Origin: Seminavis robusta
Taxonomy: Eukaryota > Bacillariophyta > Bacillariophyceae > Naviculales > Naviculaceae
Direction of reading: 5' to 3'
NCBI GenBank assembly: GCA_903772945.1
Contig: CAICTM010000276.1
Location: forward strand, 1-64,000
Length of the DNA: 64,000 bases
Positions 50,601-60,193 of the stretch are shown in pieces. The first letter of the stretch is position 1. The number at the start of each line of letters is the position of its first letter. The notes below the pieces were generated by a model. That model did no database searches. It saw nothing but the letters and a program-made list of their open reading frames with translations, and was not told the origin of the DNA. Position numbers and translations under genes: made by a program.

Positions 50601-52408
50601 GCCTCTTGAAATATTCTCAACCCACAGTCCACAACAATTCACTACCAACGGTCGTCAATGTTGTTGATGTGGAGATGGAAGAGAGCCAAGCACACCAGAA
50701 CGACGATACTAGCCAACATCATTCTGGAACAACAAAGCACTCGTCCGAAGTGAGCGACAGCCCAAGAAAAGCTGCATTCGATGGCGACACTCAGGGAACA
50801 GAAACTCAAGTCGATCCCAAGCTGCTTGGCACCCCTCCGATGTTCACCAAGAAGCCCAGTAATCCTGGCAAGACAAGGGACACCAAAGACCCTTGCATCA
50901 ATGAAACTCCAGGCAGCGAGACTCAGGTCGACACGAAGCTCCTGCATACTGCAGAAAGCAGCTCGGTCAAACTAGATGCCGGTGACACTCAAGGAAGTGA
51001 AACTCAGGTTGATCCCATGTATTTCGGGACTAGTGGACGCATGGTTGGCTCACAGGCGATCAAAGCGACAAGTGGAGGAGCATCCACACTTGCTTTTGCC
51101 GACACCCAGGCCAGCGAAACGCAACTTGATCTCAGATATGTCGGCATCGGGATTAAGGCTGGTTCTCAACCGAAGAAGAGCTCAAGTGGAAAGGCAAATG
51201 CTGCCGTTGCTGACACTCAGGGCAGCGAAACTCAGTTTGATCCCAAATGGGTTGATGGCAGTATCGCGAACATGGCCGCGCCGAAGGAAGTGCCTACGAA
51301 AAGAGCTCGCACCAATGTGCATCGGGAAACTGTCCCACAAAAGCGGCACAATGACACGCAAGGTAGTGAAACCCAATGTGATCCTGGACTGCTCCTAGAT
51401 AGCACACCACAGAAAGCACGGTACGGGTCACATGAAAACAGCACCGAGGGCGGGAAGCCCAAGAAGAAGAACTCAACATCACAAGCTACCGAGAAGGCTT
51501 TGCATGCCGCCGCGGTACCCAGCAAGGGCGAAACTACGTCAAAGTTCACCTTGACACGCCGGGTTCCTAGTTTCTCCTCTCGAAAGACCTCAGCGAGTGC
51601 TCCCAAGAAAAAGAAAGCACCGACACGATCAAACCAAAAAGGCTGGATATCGACCAGAAAGGAAAAGAAGTCAGAAGATTCCTTCGAAACAATGACGACC
51701 AATCTGAGGGCACCGGTTCAGTACCATGGAAGAGCCAACCGAAGGATCATTGACGCAAAACTTCCTGTTCGGTCGAACACCCGAGCGCCCGGCAAGGAAA
51801 ACGACAATGAATGGATGGAAGACAGCGGCCCGCAGAGTCCACAGAGTCCGAACTATGCATACATTGACCCACGGCGGTCGAGAAAGCATGTTCAAGCTTG
51901 CGACCGTCGCGACTGCCCAGAGTGCAAGGCATTCTACGATGTGGTGACGCGTCAGTTTGCTCGCCAGGGCATGGTTCATGATGATTTCCAAATGGCCAGA
52001 CAGGACAGAGTCCAACATTCTCGACATACCAAGTGGACAAAGGGCATTACAGAGCAAAACACTCCGGATGGGTTTTGGGAGATGAGTTTCAAAGACTCAT
52101 TGGACCGTAAGGCAGAGGAAGCTGCGGCTGTCGGAGCTGCGGCTTTGCAAGACCGCCAAAATCAGCAAGATATTATGCACTGGTTTTTGGAGCAAGAGGA
52201 AGACGAGAATGAGGAAATGGAGCGCATGGCCCTTGCGGAAGCCGCCGCCACTGAATTGACCCCTGGTGCATACTTGGTTGAGGAAGAAAAACAAGCTACC
52301 AGCACTTCATCTAATCAGGAGGAGAACACAGCTGCACCCCAAATTCCTGAGGGTCAGCAGGTTGATGAAGAAGCGGAAGAGAATCCCTACTCACAGACTC
52401 AAATCTAG
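47651..52408 (+). CDS. Sae2/CtIP-like DNA-end resection factor, 1585 aa
   Basis: Cofactor of Mre11-Rad50 that starts DNA double-strand-break resection. One intronless frame. The N-terminus is basic, then residues about 165-270 form a coiled coil (LVEEMEKQLEGKSNEISSL), as in CtIP where it gives tetramers. The middle is acidic and disordered. A PIP-box-like motif, QKQIEDFY, lies at 747-754. Residues 1046-1245 hold six repeats with core DTQGSETQVDP. The C-terminus (about 1412-1480) is the SAE2 domain: C1417, C1422 and C1425 in ACDRRDCPEC, HSRHTKW, and NTPDGFW with T1471 in the place of the CDK site T847 of human CtIP. The protein is much larger than human CtIP (897). The family rests on the short C-terminal domain, whose motif order is diagnostic. 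Confidence 0.8.
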   Translation: MAATDSRSSAATRKSRSGDGEDRFRQWRRSRERKRARAAGTTAGGSRGTSEEKTKSNHDDEKPSNQGSTSKEESTERPFKNEEPKETASKDQDEINAKKPAASTTSTSSFSIKKRKQKNRSPNESSKGPEVTKDTSDVVDDASVPRQEDPEPEENNHHTATCINPLVEEMEKQLEGKSNEISSLKQQLEVERQYKAKWERAEQELSSQNKQITILEQALQKQKEKQTKRSHQQIADNKTIHSLNCQVYFWKQKLQAYHQTIQTASIPVMLQRQAQIMQLSFDSLITSETEIDEALLRVIQEPFPALTYLPPSGLLPVENGPSTNNHDNNNMDGECSQNGIANRQTSADHASNSNASIEGMTAEANAATTDINKLVADAPDMPGEGRSTAAEKCDDKDKTSVALGLELSASNENDNDDRDSPAQRESTKEKSDHGDEEEDHGSQPKRLSVDDVDGDVSAHSTGPEGTKHSCGSDELVGDKAEEESTTLEMTEEATASATQKEEETAIHNDQPERDEAEETILSSQETTLSLTVAVPLHNKLPSEAELGTSTEHLDRSSNEKEEAKASHEQSEAPQEPVEGNNSKGRESSPVVDAEVALATNEPGGRPISEDNDNDLAVLEMAICDGDGTNEATSLGETDKLENESTSAEQRDESKTETPINVEKLGEAGLPGAESGKNDNSGEDSGDTSKDCQGDLLWSDDDDDNASKASRRSSQSTLDSWRQTRQKKSKENQWMSTRKQTIQLERKQKQIEDFYPQVPERAKNKTYSGAGRKSTIGSKKKGSAAKNAEHTPGAKKRKTIVESEEQVEKRSRRRREPNTDLSGGIEIDDENAGSYETPMVVKYKSKPQQISEDPTSGTASKPRQKHVNRVSLSATKSVCATPDSFRTPQSTQVPLGGANPDAPNGKESNYRYNKAVETPSPISSFSSQDAALGGSPADELDDAALLVKSKDRPTEKAKTNKTRRNGRADTGRQAKAVQFVDEEDSLLKYSQPTVHNNSLPTVVNVVDVEMEESQAHQNDDTSQHHSGTTKHSSEVSDSPRKAAFDGDTQGTETQVDPKLLGTPPMFTKKPSNPGKTRDTKDPCINETPGSETQVDTKLLHTAESSSVKLDAGDTQGSETQVDPMYFGTSGRMVGSQAIKATSGGASTLAFADTQASETQLDLRYVGIGIKAGSQPKKSSSGKANAAVADTQGSETQFDPKWVDGSIANMAAPKEVPTKRARTNVHRETVPQKRHNDTQGSETQCDPGLLLDSTPQKARYGSHENSTEGGKPKKKNSTSQATEKALHAAAVPSKGETTSKFTLTRRVPSFSSRKTSASAPKKKKAPTRSNQKGWISTRKEKKSEDSFETMTTNLRAPVQYHGRANRRIIDAKLPVRSNTRAPGKENDNEWMEDSGPQSPQSPNYAYIDPRRSRKHVQACDRRDCPECKAFYDVVTRQFARQGMVHDDFQMARQDRVQHSRHTKWTKGITEQNTPDGFWEMSFKDSLDRKAEEAAAVGAAALQDRQNQQDIMHWFLEQEEDENEEMERMALAEAAATELTPGAYLVEEEKQATSTSSNQEENTAAPQIPEGQQVDEEAEENPYSQTQI
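50786..51400 (+). repeat. Six-copy TQ-rich coding repeat in the CtIP-like gene
   Basis: Six units, spaced about 25-45 codons apart, each built on D-T-Q-G-S-E-T-Q-x-D. The variants are GTETQVD, GSETQVD (twice), ASETQLD, GSETQFD and GSETQCD. Each full unit has two TQ sites, the ATM/ATR/Tel1/Mec1 target, and the second is followed by x-D, so a phosphorylated copy would read pT-x-x-D. Spacers are diverged while cores are kept. Confidence 0.9.
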
Positions 52409-52862
52409 CTGGCAACGGGATCAGCGAGGATTGCAAAGCCATCACAGTAGTAGCTACTAGTAGAAGGAAACCAAAATGGAAGGCTCCATCCAGTTGGCTG
52501 TAGTTTGACTTTGGATCCCTTTAAAATGGCACAGCTCAATGATGTATGTAGCCCCCCTTTACGTAGATAGAAAATGGTGCATTTGAAAGATCAACTCCAG
52601 GTTTCCGTTCGGCTTCACTTCAGCCTTCAGCAGGACTTGCAAAACGGGTGGAATGTGAATTCATTCGATGATCGAATGGCGGCTGTACCGGTATTACATT
52701 AATCAGCTCTGCTGGCGCAAAATCAGAATCGCTTTGGCAGCACGCACTTTTCTCACGAAGTCCATCAATCGACGCAATCGCAAGCACTCGAGCTCTCAGG
52801 TACACCCAGCTCCATCAAGACGCATAGACTACTTAGCTACTAGTCCACTCTGAGTTGAACCT
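52409..52862. other. Intergenic between two plus-strand genes
   Basis: No gene seen; it holds the CtIP-like 3' end and the GatC promoter region. Confidence 0.5.
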
Positions 52863-53420
52863 ATGAGCAAGCACCTCGCTCGGCGATTTGTAGCCTTTGG
52901 TGCTCTTCATTGGAGAAATTGTGGCAAGATTCGAGTCGGTGCGTCACAAAGAAGACTGCTTTCGAAGCATTCGCCTAACACTGGGAAGTCGGCAACACCA
53001 ACCGCCACCTTTGCACTGCCGAAGCCAACATGGTCCGTCAAAGATTTGGAATTGACAAAACAGCATACTCCTATTTCAAATATAGAACTCGAGAAACTTG
53101 CCAAAAGAGCACTTCTTGATTTGGATCCACTCGATACAAAAACAAGGGATTTGCTTAGACAGGATCTGGGCAATATGATGCACATGATAGAACAAGTACA
53201 GTCGTTGAAGCTCGAGGAAGAAGCCACTTTGTCAGAAGAGGACATTTACGACAGACCACGAGGAGTTACGTCAGCACCCCTGAGAGCTGCCAATGGAAGA
53301 GAAGACGCACAAGAAACAACCAACAATCGAGTTTGGGAATCCTTCCTACACCCAAAGACCACGAAGGTTGGCGCTCATGATTATTTCAGCATTGAGACGA
53401 AGAGGGAGAAGCCAAAATAG
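52863..53420 (+). CDS. gatC: Glutamyl-tRNA(Gln) amidotransferase subunit C, organellar
   Basis: GatC holds the GatA-GatB heterodimer together in the complex that converts Glu-tRNA(Gln) to Gln-tRNA(Gln) in mitochondria and plastids. 185 residues from the ATG at 52863. Residues 1-35 are basic with Arg, Ser and Leu (LARRFVAFGALHWRNCGKIR), a likely organelle transit peptide. The family core follows: ISNIELEKLAKRALLDLDPL, then RQDLGNMMHMIEQVQSLKLE, equivalent to the bacterial pattern I-x-x-x-E-V-x-x-L-A-x-L-A-x-L-x-L and the helix D-x-I-E-x-L-x. The C-terminal belt contains YDRPRGVTSAPLR and FLHPKTTKVGAHDYFSI, matching the R-x-D and P-K-V-V region. An insert makes it longer than bacterial GatC (about 95). 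The assignment is fairly secure; which organelle is not decided. Confidence 0.75.
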   Translation: MSKHLARRFVAFGALHWRNCGKIRVGASQRRLLSKHSPNTGKSATPTATFALPKPTWSVKDLELTKQHTPISNIELEKLAKRALLDLDPLDTKTRDLLRQDLGNMMHMIEQVQSLKLEEEATLSEEDIYDRPRGVTSAPLRAANGREDAQETTNNRVWESFLHPKTTKVGAHDYFSIETKREKPK

Positions 53421-53568
53421 TGGACCACTGTGAGGCTATCCAAATGGTGCATATATGTGATGCCAGTAGCTACGCAGCCGGCACAGACATAGACTAGTAC
53501 CCTTAGCAATGATTTTGAGTTTTGCTTGCTGTAGAAGATGACTTTATGAAAGATACACTTGTACTAGT

Positions 53569-54522
53569 CTACTTGAGAAGTTTGTCAATTGCTGTGTAGG
53601 CATTGTCTTGGTAAATTTCATTGGCAAACACATCCCAGATGATGGATTGGTCTCCAGTTGGCCCGGTGATAGAATTCTCATCTGTTGAGGCATAAAACAC
53701 ACCACTTTTGTATGTAGCATTTCCGTCCTCAGTCAGAGCATCCATGTATCGCTTGGCACCAGTTTCCAGACCATGGACCTTCCCCAATAGCGACATCACT
53801 TGAAACGTGGTTTTTAAAATCCACCGCATTGGAATGGGCAAGGGGTCGAATACATTTGTGCTTTTTGTACCCCCCGGGCTCATGGTAACGAACCTCATTT
53901 TGCTCTCGGGATAGGGGTGTTTGCGAGCTAGGGATCCAATCCACAAAGCAGCAGTGCATTTGGCATAAGCATAGACATTATTGTCATTCAGACCTTCCAT
54001 AGACCCATCTGCAATTGACACGAACTCTTCTACTGCTCCATTATTAAGCACTGGTTTGACACCTCCAAAACTTGGAATGCCACGAGCACCTTCCGATCCA
54101 GAATATACCACAGAGCCAGCTGTGAAAATCTTCTCCTGGATAGCAAGATCAATGAAAAGGGCATGCCCAAGGACATTCAAGGCAAAGATATTAGTAACAC
54201 CAATTCCTGCTGCCATTCCCATTGGATTTGTTCCGCCGCCACCAGCATTCAGAACAATGCCATCCAGAATAACCGAATCTTTCTTGAACATTTGGATGGC
54301 CTCTCTGACACTGTCCAACTTGGAAACATCCATAAGGACAATTTCAAACACACCCATTTTTCCTGTTGATTCTTCCAAGCTTGCTTTGGCAGCTTTGGCT
54401 TTCTCTTCATTGCGACATCCCAAGTATACTTTTTCAATGCCATCAAGGAGTGCAAGCTGACGACAGCATTCCTTGCCAAGGCCAGCATTGGCTCCTGTTA
54501 CCAAAACATTTGTGACGGGCAT
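53569..54522 (-). CDS. Short-chain dehydrogenase/reductase, copy 1, 317 aa
   Basis: NAD(P)-dependent oxidoreductase of the classical SDR type. The start is the ATG at 54522 (MPVTNVLVTGANAGLG). Motifs: the cofactor-binding TGANAGLG near residues 9-16; DVSKLDS near 65; NAGGGG near 94; catalytic Ser in VVYSGSEGARG; Y-A-Y-A-K in VYAYAKCTAALW for the Y-x-x-x-K pair; and MSPGGTKST after it. The layout resembles the protochlorophyllide-reductase/retinol-dehydrogenase-like group, but the substrate is unknown. An almost parallel gene lies 420 bases upstream at 54943-55899 on the same strand, a tandem duplication that extends a little into the 5' flank. Confidence 0.9.
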   Translation of the reverse strand: MPVTNVLVTGANAGLGKECCRQLALLDGIEKVYLGCRNEEKAKAAKASLEESTGKMGVFEIVLMDVSKLDSVREAIQMFKKDSVILDGIVLNAGGGGTNPMGMAAGIGVTNIFALNVLGHALFIDLAIQEKIFTAGSVVYSGSEGARGIPSFGGVKPVLNNGAVEEFVSIADGSMEGLNDNNVYAYAKCTAALWIGSLARKHPYPESKMRFVTMSPGGTKSTNVFDPLPIPMRWILKTTFQVMSLLGKVHGLETGAKRYMDALTEDGNATYKSGVFYASTDENSITGPTGDQSIIWDVFANEIYQDNAYTAIDKLLK

Positions 54523-54942
54523 TATTGCAGGCAATAAGGATGGAACAGATCGTATGGAGCTCTTCAGTTGTGCGGTTTGTGTCCTTCACCCCTCTCCCTT
54601 CGATTCTGGATGCCTCCAAACCCCGTCAACCGAATCTTTGAGACCTGCGCACCGGATCTTTCCATTTGCTTCCTGAGGGCCAGACGAACAGGAACGAACT
54701 GTGGTTAGGGGTAGAGATATATGTCTTCACCTCGCCAAGTCTCTTTGATTGAACTAGCTAAAGGCGGGCCCAATTGATTTCTTTGAACCCCACCCGAAAC
54801 CTTTGGGTCTAGAGTTCAGCGAAGAAATCGATAATCAACTAGCTTGATGAATTAATAAGGTATCCTTCTGTAGAAGGCTAGTGGCATCAGCTCGCCTGTG
54901 CAAACCTGACGTGGGCCATTTGGTGCTGACTTTTACAACGGT
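54523..54942. other. Spacer between tandem SDR genes
   Basis: Contains the promoter of SDR copy 1. The first 20 bases upstream of each copy match (GCAGGCAA, AAGGATGG), showing that the duplication included the start region; beyond that the flanks differ. Confidence 0.55.
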
Positions 54943-55899
54943 CTATTTGAGCAGTTTCTCAATTGCTGTGTAGGCATTGTCTTGGTAAACTTCATTGTCA
55001 AACACATCCCAAATAGCAGATTGATCTGAAGTTGGCCCAGTGATAGAATTTTCGTCTGCTGACGCATAAAACCTGCCACTCTTGTAGTTGGTTCCCCCCT
55101 CATCAGTTAGAGCATCCACATATCGCTTGGCACCAGTTTCCAGATCATGAACCTTGCCGAATAGCCACATCACTTGAAACATGGCTTTAAAAACCCATCG
55201 TGTGGGCAGGGCCATGGGGTCAAATATATTTGTACTCTTTGTACCCCCCGGGCTCATGGTAAGGAAACGCATCTTGCACTTCGAGAAGGGGTATTTGCGA
55301 GCCAGGGACCCAATCCACAAAGCTGCCGCTAACTTGACATAGTTATAAACATTTGTGATGTCAAGCCCGTCCATTGATCCATCTGCAATTGATGAGAACT
55401 CTTCCACGGCTCCATTTTGAAGCACTGGTCTTGGGTCTGCAAGACTTGGAATGCCACGAGCTCCTTCAGATCCGGAAAACACCACAGTCCCAGCTGTGAA
55501 AATCTTCTCCTTGATAGCAAGATCAATGAAAAGGGCATGCCCAAGGACATTCAGGGCAAAGATATTAGTTACACAAATTCCCACTGCCTTTTCCATAGGA
55601 TGCACTCCACTACTGCCACCAGCATTCAGAACGATACCATCCAGCATAACTGAATCTTTCTTCAACCCCTGGATGGCCGCTCTGACACTGTCCAACTTGG
55701 CAACATCCATAAGGACGATGTCAAACACACCCATTTTTCCTGTTGATTCTTCCAAGCTCGATTTGGCAGCTTTGGCTTTCTCTTCATTGCGACAGCCCAA
55801 GTAAACTTTTTCGATACCCTCGAGGAGTGCAAGCTGACGACAGCATTCCTTGCCGAGGCCGGCATTGGCTCCTGTTACCAAAACATTTGTGATGGGCAT
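54943..55899 (-). CDS. Short-chain dehydrogenase/reductase, copy 2, 318 aa
   Basis: Paralogue of the neighbouring SDR, similar over its whole length. The start is the ATG at 55899 (MPITNVLVTGANAGLG). The frame is open upstream to 56148, but that extension does not match copy 1 and is not included. Motifs are kept: TGANAGLG, NAGGSSG, VVFSGSEGARG with the catalytic Ser, YNYVK in VYNYVKLAAALW, and MSPGGTKST. Differences cluster in surface loops and in the stretch after the NAG motif (SGVHPMEKAVGICVTN against TNPMGMAAGIGVTN), which may tune the substrate. Both copies look functional. Confidence 0.9.
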   Translation of the reverse strand: MPITNVLVTGANAGLGKECCRQLALLEGIEKVYLGCRNEEKAKAAKSSLEESTGKMGVFDIVLMDVAKLDSVRAAIQGLKKDSVMLDGIVLNAGGSSGVHPMEKAVGICVTNIFALNVLGHALFIDLAIKEKIFTAGTVVFSGSEGARGIPSLADPRPVLQNGAVEEFSSIADGSMDGLDITNVYNYVKLAAALWIGSLARKYPFSKCKMRFLTMSPGGTKSTNIFDPMALPTRWVFKAMFQVMWLFGKVHDLETGAKRYVDALTDEGGTNYKSGRFYASADENSITGPTSDQSAIWDVFDNEVYQDNAYTAIEKLLK

Positions 55900-56366
55900 T
55901 GCAGGCAACAAGGATGGACGTGAATGTAGAAATTGTGTCTTGCTCTCTTTGACTGTGGGCTTCCCTTTCCGTCTTAGAAGCACCACATGGTGGCCTTTGG
56001 CTTCGCAAAGATGGATGATACGATTTCTAATAATCGGCCAGCAGAGCTGTTCAGCAAGTTGTTCTGGTACATGTACCAGTACCTGGTACAGTAACCGGTA
56101 TCGGTTGCCCATTTTGCAGTTTCCATGGACCCCGCTCAATTGGAGCAAGGATCAAAAGAAGCCGACTGTGGGCCAGGTAGCACAGGAATGATTCGACCAT
56201 GGGTGACGCGACAACAGGAGAGACTGAAGAGCTACTAGTACTAGTACTGCAGTGAAGGTGTTACATAGATAAGCGTTGGATTAGCAGAAAGAATTTTTTA
56301 TGTTGTTTGGATCATAATAGGTAAGCTAGAGGGTTAGCTTTAGTTTTGTTTTGCTACATAGTGCCC
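55900..56366. other. Intergenic
   Basis: Holds the promoter of SDR copy 2 and the 3' flank of the CRC gene. TACATGTACCAGTACCTGGTAC (56069-56090) is another GTAC-rich palindromic stretch. Confidence 0.5.
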
Positions 56367-59300
56367 TCACTTTTTTGCAGCAGGAGCCTTGCTGTCTCTG
56401 CTGATAGCGAGGAGATGATGCCAGCGTTTGCAAACTAGCTTGGCGTTCTTATCAATGTCAGAGTCTGGCAAAAAGGCAAAGACAGTGAGGGCCGTCTTCT
56501 CGGAAACCATTGGAAGGTCACCAAAGAAGGGGAAGACTGGTTGTTCTTGTTGCCCTTTCTTGTGAGCAGGAGTGGCAGGCATTGGAGTGATCTTGGCTGG
56601 AGCAGCTGCAATGGATTCAGCTGGAGTGGGCTGTACAGAAACTTCCGGCTTGTCCTTTGGTGTTGGCTGCATTTGAGGAGACTTGGAGTTGGAGCTTGCA
56701 ATGACCTTCTGAAAGAGACTCGGTTGAGATTTGGGCGTAACCTTTGCAGCTGCCGGAGCCGCCTCTTCTACTGCCCTCACTAATGGGGTCTTCTCCGATT
56801 TGTGCTTGTTGCCCACATCCTTGATTTGTGCCATTGAAGGCACTGAGCCGTCCGCAGTACCCGCTGCCGGTGTTTTGGGTGGTGTTTCCTTCTTAACTGT
56901 TGGTTGAGGGTTTGACGCCTCTGCCTTTTCACTTTTCACAGCTGGCATGGGAGGCTTTTTCGTCGCTGAGCCAGTTGGCGTTGGAGGTTTCTGGGCTGCT
57001 GCCATGTGTGTTGGAGTCGGCGGTGGTCCGTGACGGTGAGGTGGATACATGCCATACGCAGAGGGTGAGACATGATGCGGCATTCCCATAGGGGAATAGC
57101 CCATGAAAGGATATCCTGGCCGCATGTAGTGCGATGGGTGTGCATGGTGTCCACCGGGGCTGGGATGCATCATGTGTGGAGGCATCGCCATGGGCATTCT
57201 TCCACTTGGAGTTGCCACCGGTGAAGGCATTGGTCTCATTCCATGAACAGCTGGGCGAACGACTGGCATCTTTCTTGCTGAGTTGTGTGGAGCCTTCCAA
57301 GCATCCTGTGCAACCTTCATGGCCAGTTCAGCGCCACGTTGGTCCTTGATTTTGCGCCGCTTGTCAATGAGTTTTTGGGATCCTGCATAGTTGGCGCAAT
57401 CCACACATTTGCACTTGGCACCGCACATCACACCGGCTTGAAAGCATTCGCAATACTTCTTCAAGCACTCTGAACGCTTGCAACGACATCCCATGTTGTG
57501 ACCACTGTGAGCGGGCGACGTTCCCGAAGCAGCCATCCCCGCCCCTGACTTGATAGTAAAACGCGGCTTGAAGGCGTTTGGGTTCTTGGCTCGAGTATCC
57601 TTGATTGCCTTGTCACGAACGGCACTCTACAGAATCCATACAAGGAGGTGTGTTTGTGTGAGAGAGAGATAGACGTGATGACCAGTGCCATTTGCAGCCA
57701 CACGAACTTACATTTGAAGGCGTGTTTTGGCAATCGGCACAATTACATCCGTCACAAAACAACTCGGCTGCAAAGCATTCGCAGTACAATTTCAAGCACC
57801 GTGACTTCTTGCAGTTGCAGGGATTGCGCTTTGGCTGTGTAGGAGGAGCTGCAGTGAGATTCTCTTTTCCACCAGTCCGGGGAATCTTTCCATCGCGAGA
57901 AGACTTTGTTGCTGTTGCTGCTGCAGGTGCAGCTGGGCGTTTGTTGCCAACCAAAGAATTACTAGTTGCTTTTGGCGGTGGAGGAGGCGGGGGTGGAGGA
58001 GGAGGCGGTGCAGGAGCAGCACGAGGTTTAGATGCAGGGCTAGGTTCCAACTTGATGGGAGTATTCAGTCGGCGATAGCTCGCAACAGGAGGGTAGCGAG
58101 CAGGGTGATGATGGTGGTGGTGATGATGGTGATACGGTGGCCTCGCCACTGTAGACGGTGTTGCCATTGGATGGGCACCTGCTCGCATCATGCTGTTGAT
58201 ACCATCAAACGACTTTTTCAGATTCGAACTTCCTCCCAGCTCCAATCGCATGGGGCCAGACGAGTCTGCTGGACCTTTCCAAAGCTGCCGTGGTTTTGCG
58301 CCGCTTGCTTTTCCCATTGGAGAAGCCATTATCTTCTTCGCGGATGCATCTCGTTTCTCGTTCGTAGCCTTCTCCGAGGACTGAGATGATCTGTACAATG
58401 CAATGCGAGAGAGAAAAGGGTTAGAAAGAAAATCCACTCGCTAAGCTGTCCTTTGTTTAATGCCTTCCGTCTGAAACTTACGCTGCCTGTGCCAGTCGAC
58501 GCTCTGACATGAGAGGTGATCGCGACACTCCATGCAATCCACCTCCGACGGCAACACTGCTCGTCTTGAGGGCATCTTCATGGGGGAACGCCTTGAGGAA
58601 TCCCGAGAATGGCGACGTGGCCATTTTGGAATCGGCATCAGCCTCAACGGCAGCCGTCAGCGCCTCTTCCGAGTTGGATCGTGAGAGCGACAGTTGCGGT
58701 GGTGTCGCTCCAAAGGTGGCGGCAAACGGACTCTTCAAGACGGGTCCCATGGGTGAGAATTCTGCCGCCAAGGTCCCACCGGGTGTATCCAGCATTCCAA
58801 AGCTACCCAGCCGATCCAATGGTGTGGATGCGCCATTAAAGAGCGAGCCCTTGGTTTGACTCATTGGAGGAGAACGAAAGGGCGATCGACTGAGCTTTAG
58901 TTTTTCGGGTGTGGCGTTGGAGATGGGACCATCAATTGGTTCCGGTGGTTGTTCCGGTGAATCGTCCATGGGCGAGCTTCGAAAGGCATCCTTGATGTTG
59001 CTCCTTTCGGGACTCTTGGCTAGATCATTATCCGTCTCATCCTTGACTTCATCAAAGTCTGGAGGGGCGTCGAATGCTTGTGGTGACGTCCATGGATCAC
59101 CGCCGACTTGATGCGGTGGATACTGAGGAGGTGGGTAATAGGGATGTGGTGGATAGGGAGGATGGTACGGATAAGGAGGATGACGGTGATGAGGTGGTGC
59201 CGATCCAGGACCAGGATGTTTGGCATGGCCTCCACCTTTGGATGCCGGCAGGGGATGAGACGCCGGTGGAGGTGGATACGATGAGTAATAATGTGGTGGG

Positions 59301-60193
59301 GGCGGTGGCAAGTGGCCTTGATGATATCCTCGAAAGGGGTAGCGTGGCGATTGCTTCGTCTTGTCGTCTGGTCTCATGGGCGTTCGACGTCGCGGAGGCG
59401 ACTCTTCCGCAAAGGATCCCATTGGCATTTGCAAGTAGTCTGTAGTGCCCATGTCGTCGTCGTCTTCTTCCATGTTATCGTGATAATCACCAGATGTGGT
59501 TCGATGAATCGATTGTGATGGGTTGTCAGAATTGTGTTCGTGTTGTGGTTGTGTGTCTTCTCTTGGTGGCTACTCGAGTACGATCAATGCATGTATGTAT
59601 CATTAGTGGAGGGAGATTGTGGAGTTGCCATTGCAGTACCGCCAAAGCAAAGCAAAGCAAGCGCCATAGTACAAGTAGCCGTTTGTGGATTGGGGTCGAG
59701 AAAAAGAGTCCAAGCATTAGTCCAAGCAAGGATTGTGGCGATAGTCGTGAGAAACCAAATAGAGACGAGAGAAATGAGACAAAGAGTGGTGTGAGCCAAA
59801 ATTGCGTGCACGAAAGGCCCATTTCTGTAAGTAGCCGTTCGCCCAACGGAAACCACGACCCGCAGCTACTTAGACGGCCTCCCGCCGACAATGCATCGAT
59901 CTGCCTCCAACAAAATGAACGTTGCTTCGCTTGCTTACCTGCATGGATCGATCGGCAAAGCCAGGTGAAAATGGGGCCCCTGGATGATGGGTCGAGGGAA
60001 AGTCAGCCCATGACTGTTTCGCCGATGGCTTGTCGCCTTTTGCCGTAGATCTAGGAGTGGAAACCATGAGAGGTTTCCGCTTGGGTGTGGCGCTGCTGCG
60101 AGACTCTTTTTCTTGGTCATGCTCCGCGGGGTGTGGATCGGTAGGTGCCATGATGGAACGGTTTGAATGGTCTGAGGTTGGGGATAGATTCAT
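56367..60193 (-). CDS. CRC (tesmin/LIN54/TSO1-like) DNA-binding protein with F-box-like tail
   Basis: Four proposed exons on the minus strand: 60193-59939 (donor GTAAGC), 59569-58482, 58390-57712 and 57626-56367. All phases agree and give about 1093 residues; translation could instead begin at the ATG at 60151. The CRC region has two cysteine-rich CXC motifs: [16 protein letters not shown] with CDGCNCADC in exon 3, and [16 protein letters not shown] with [10 protein letters not shown] in exon 4. They are joined by the hallmark [23 protein letters not shown] domains bind CHR-type promoter elements (TTYGAA) and regulate cell-cycle genes. The N-terminal half is disordered, with proline- and tyrosine-rich stretches and many SP sites. 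The last 45 residues, [20 protein letters not shown] then [10 protein letters not shown], look like an F-box. Exon 1 is the least certain. Confidence 0.82.

Noticed and set aside
54943-56148. Upstream in-frame extension of SDR copy 2 by 83 codons
   Set aside because: The extension does not match SDR copy 1, and the conserved start MPITNVLVTG is at 55899.
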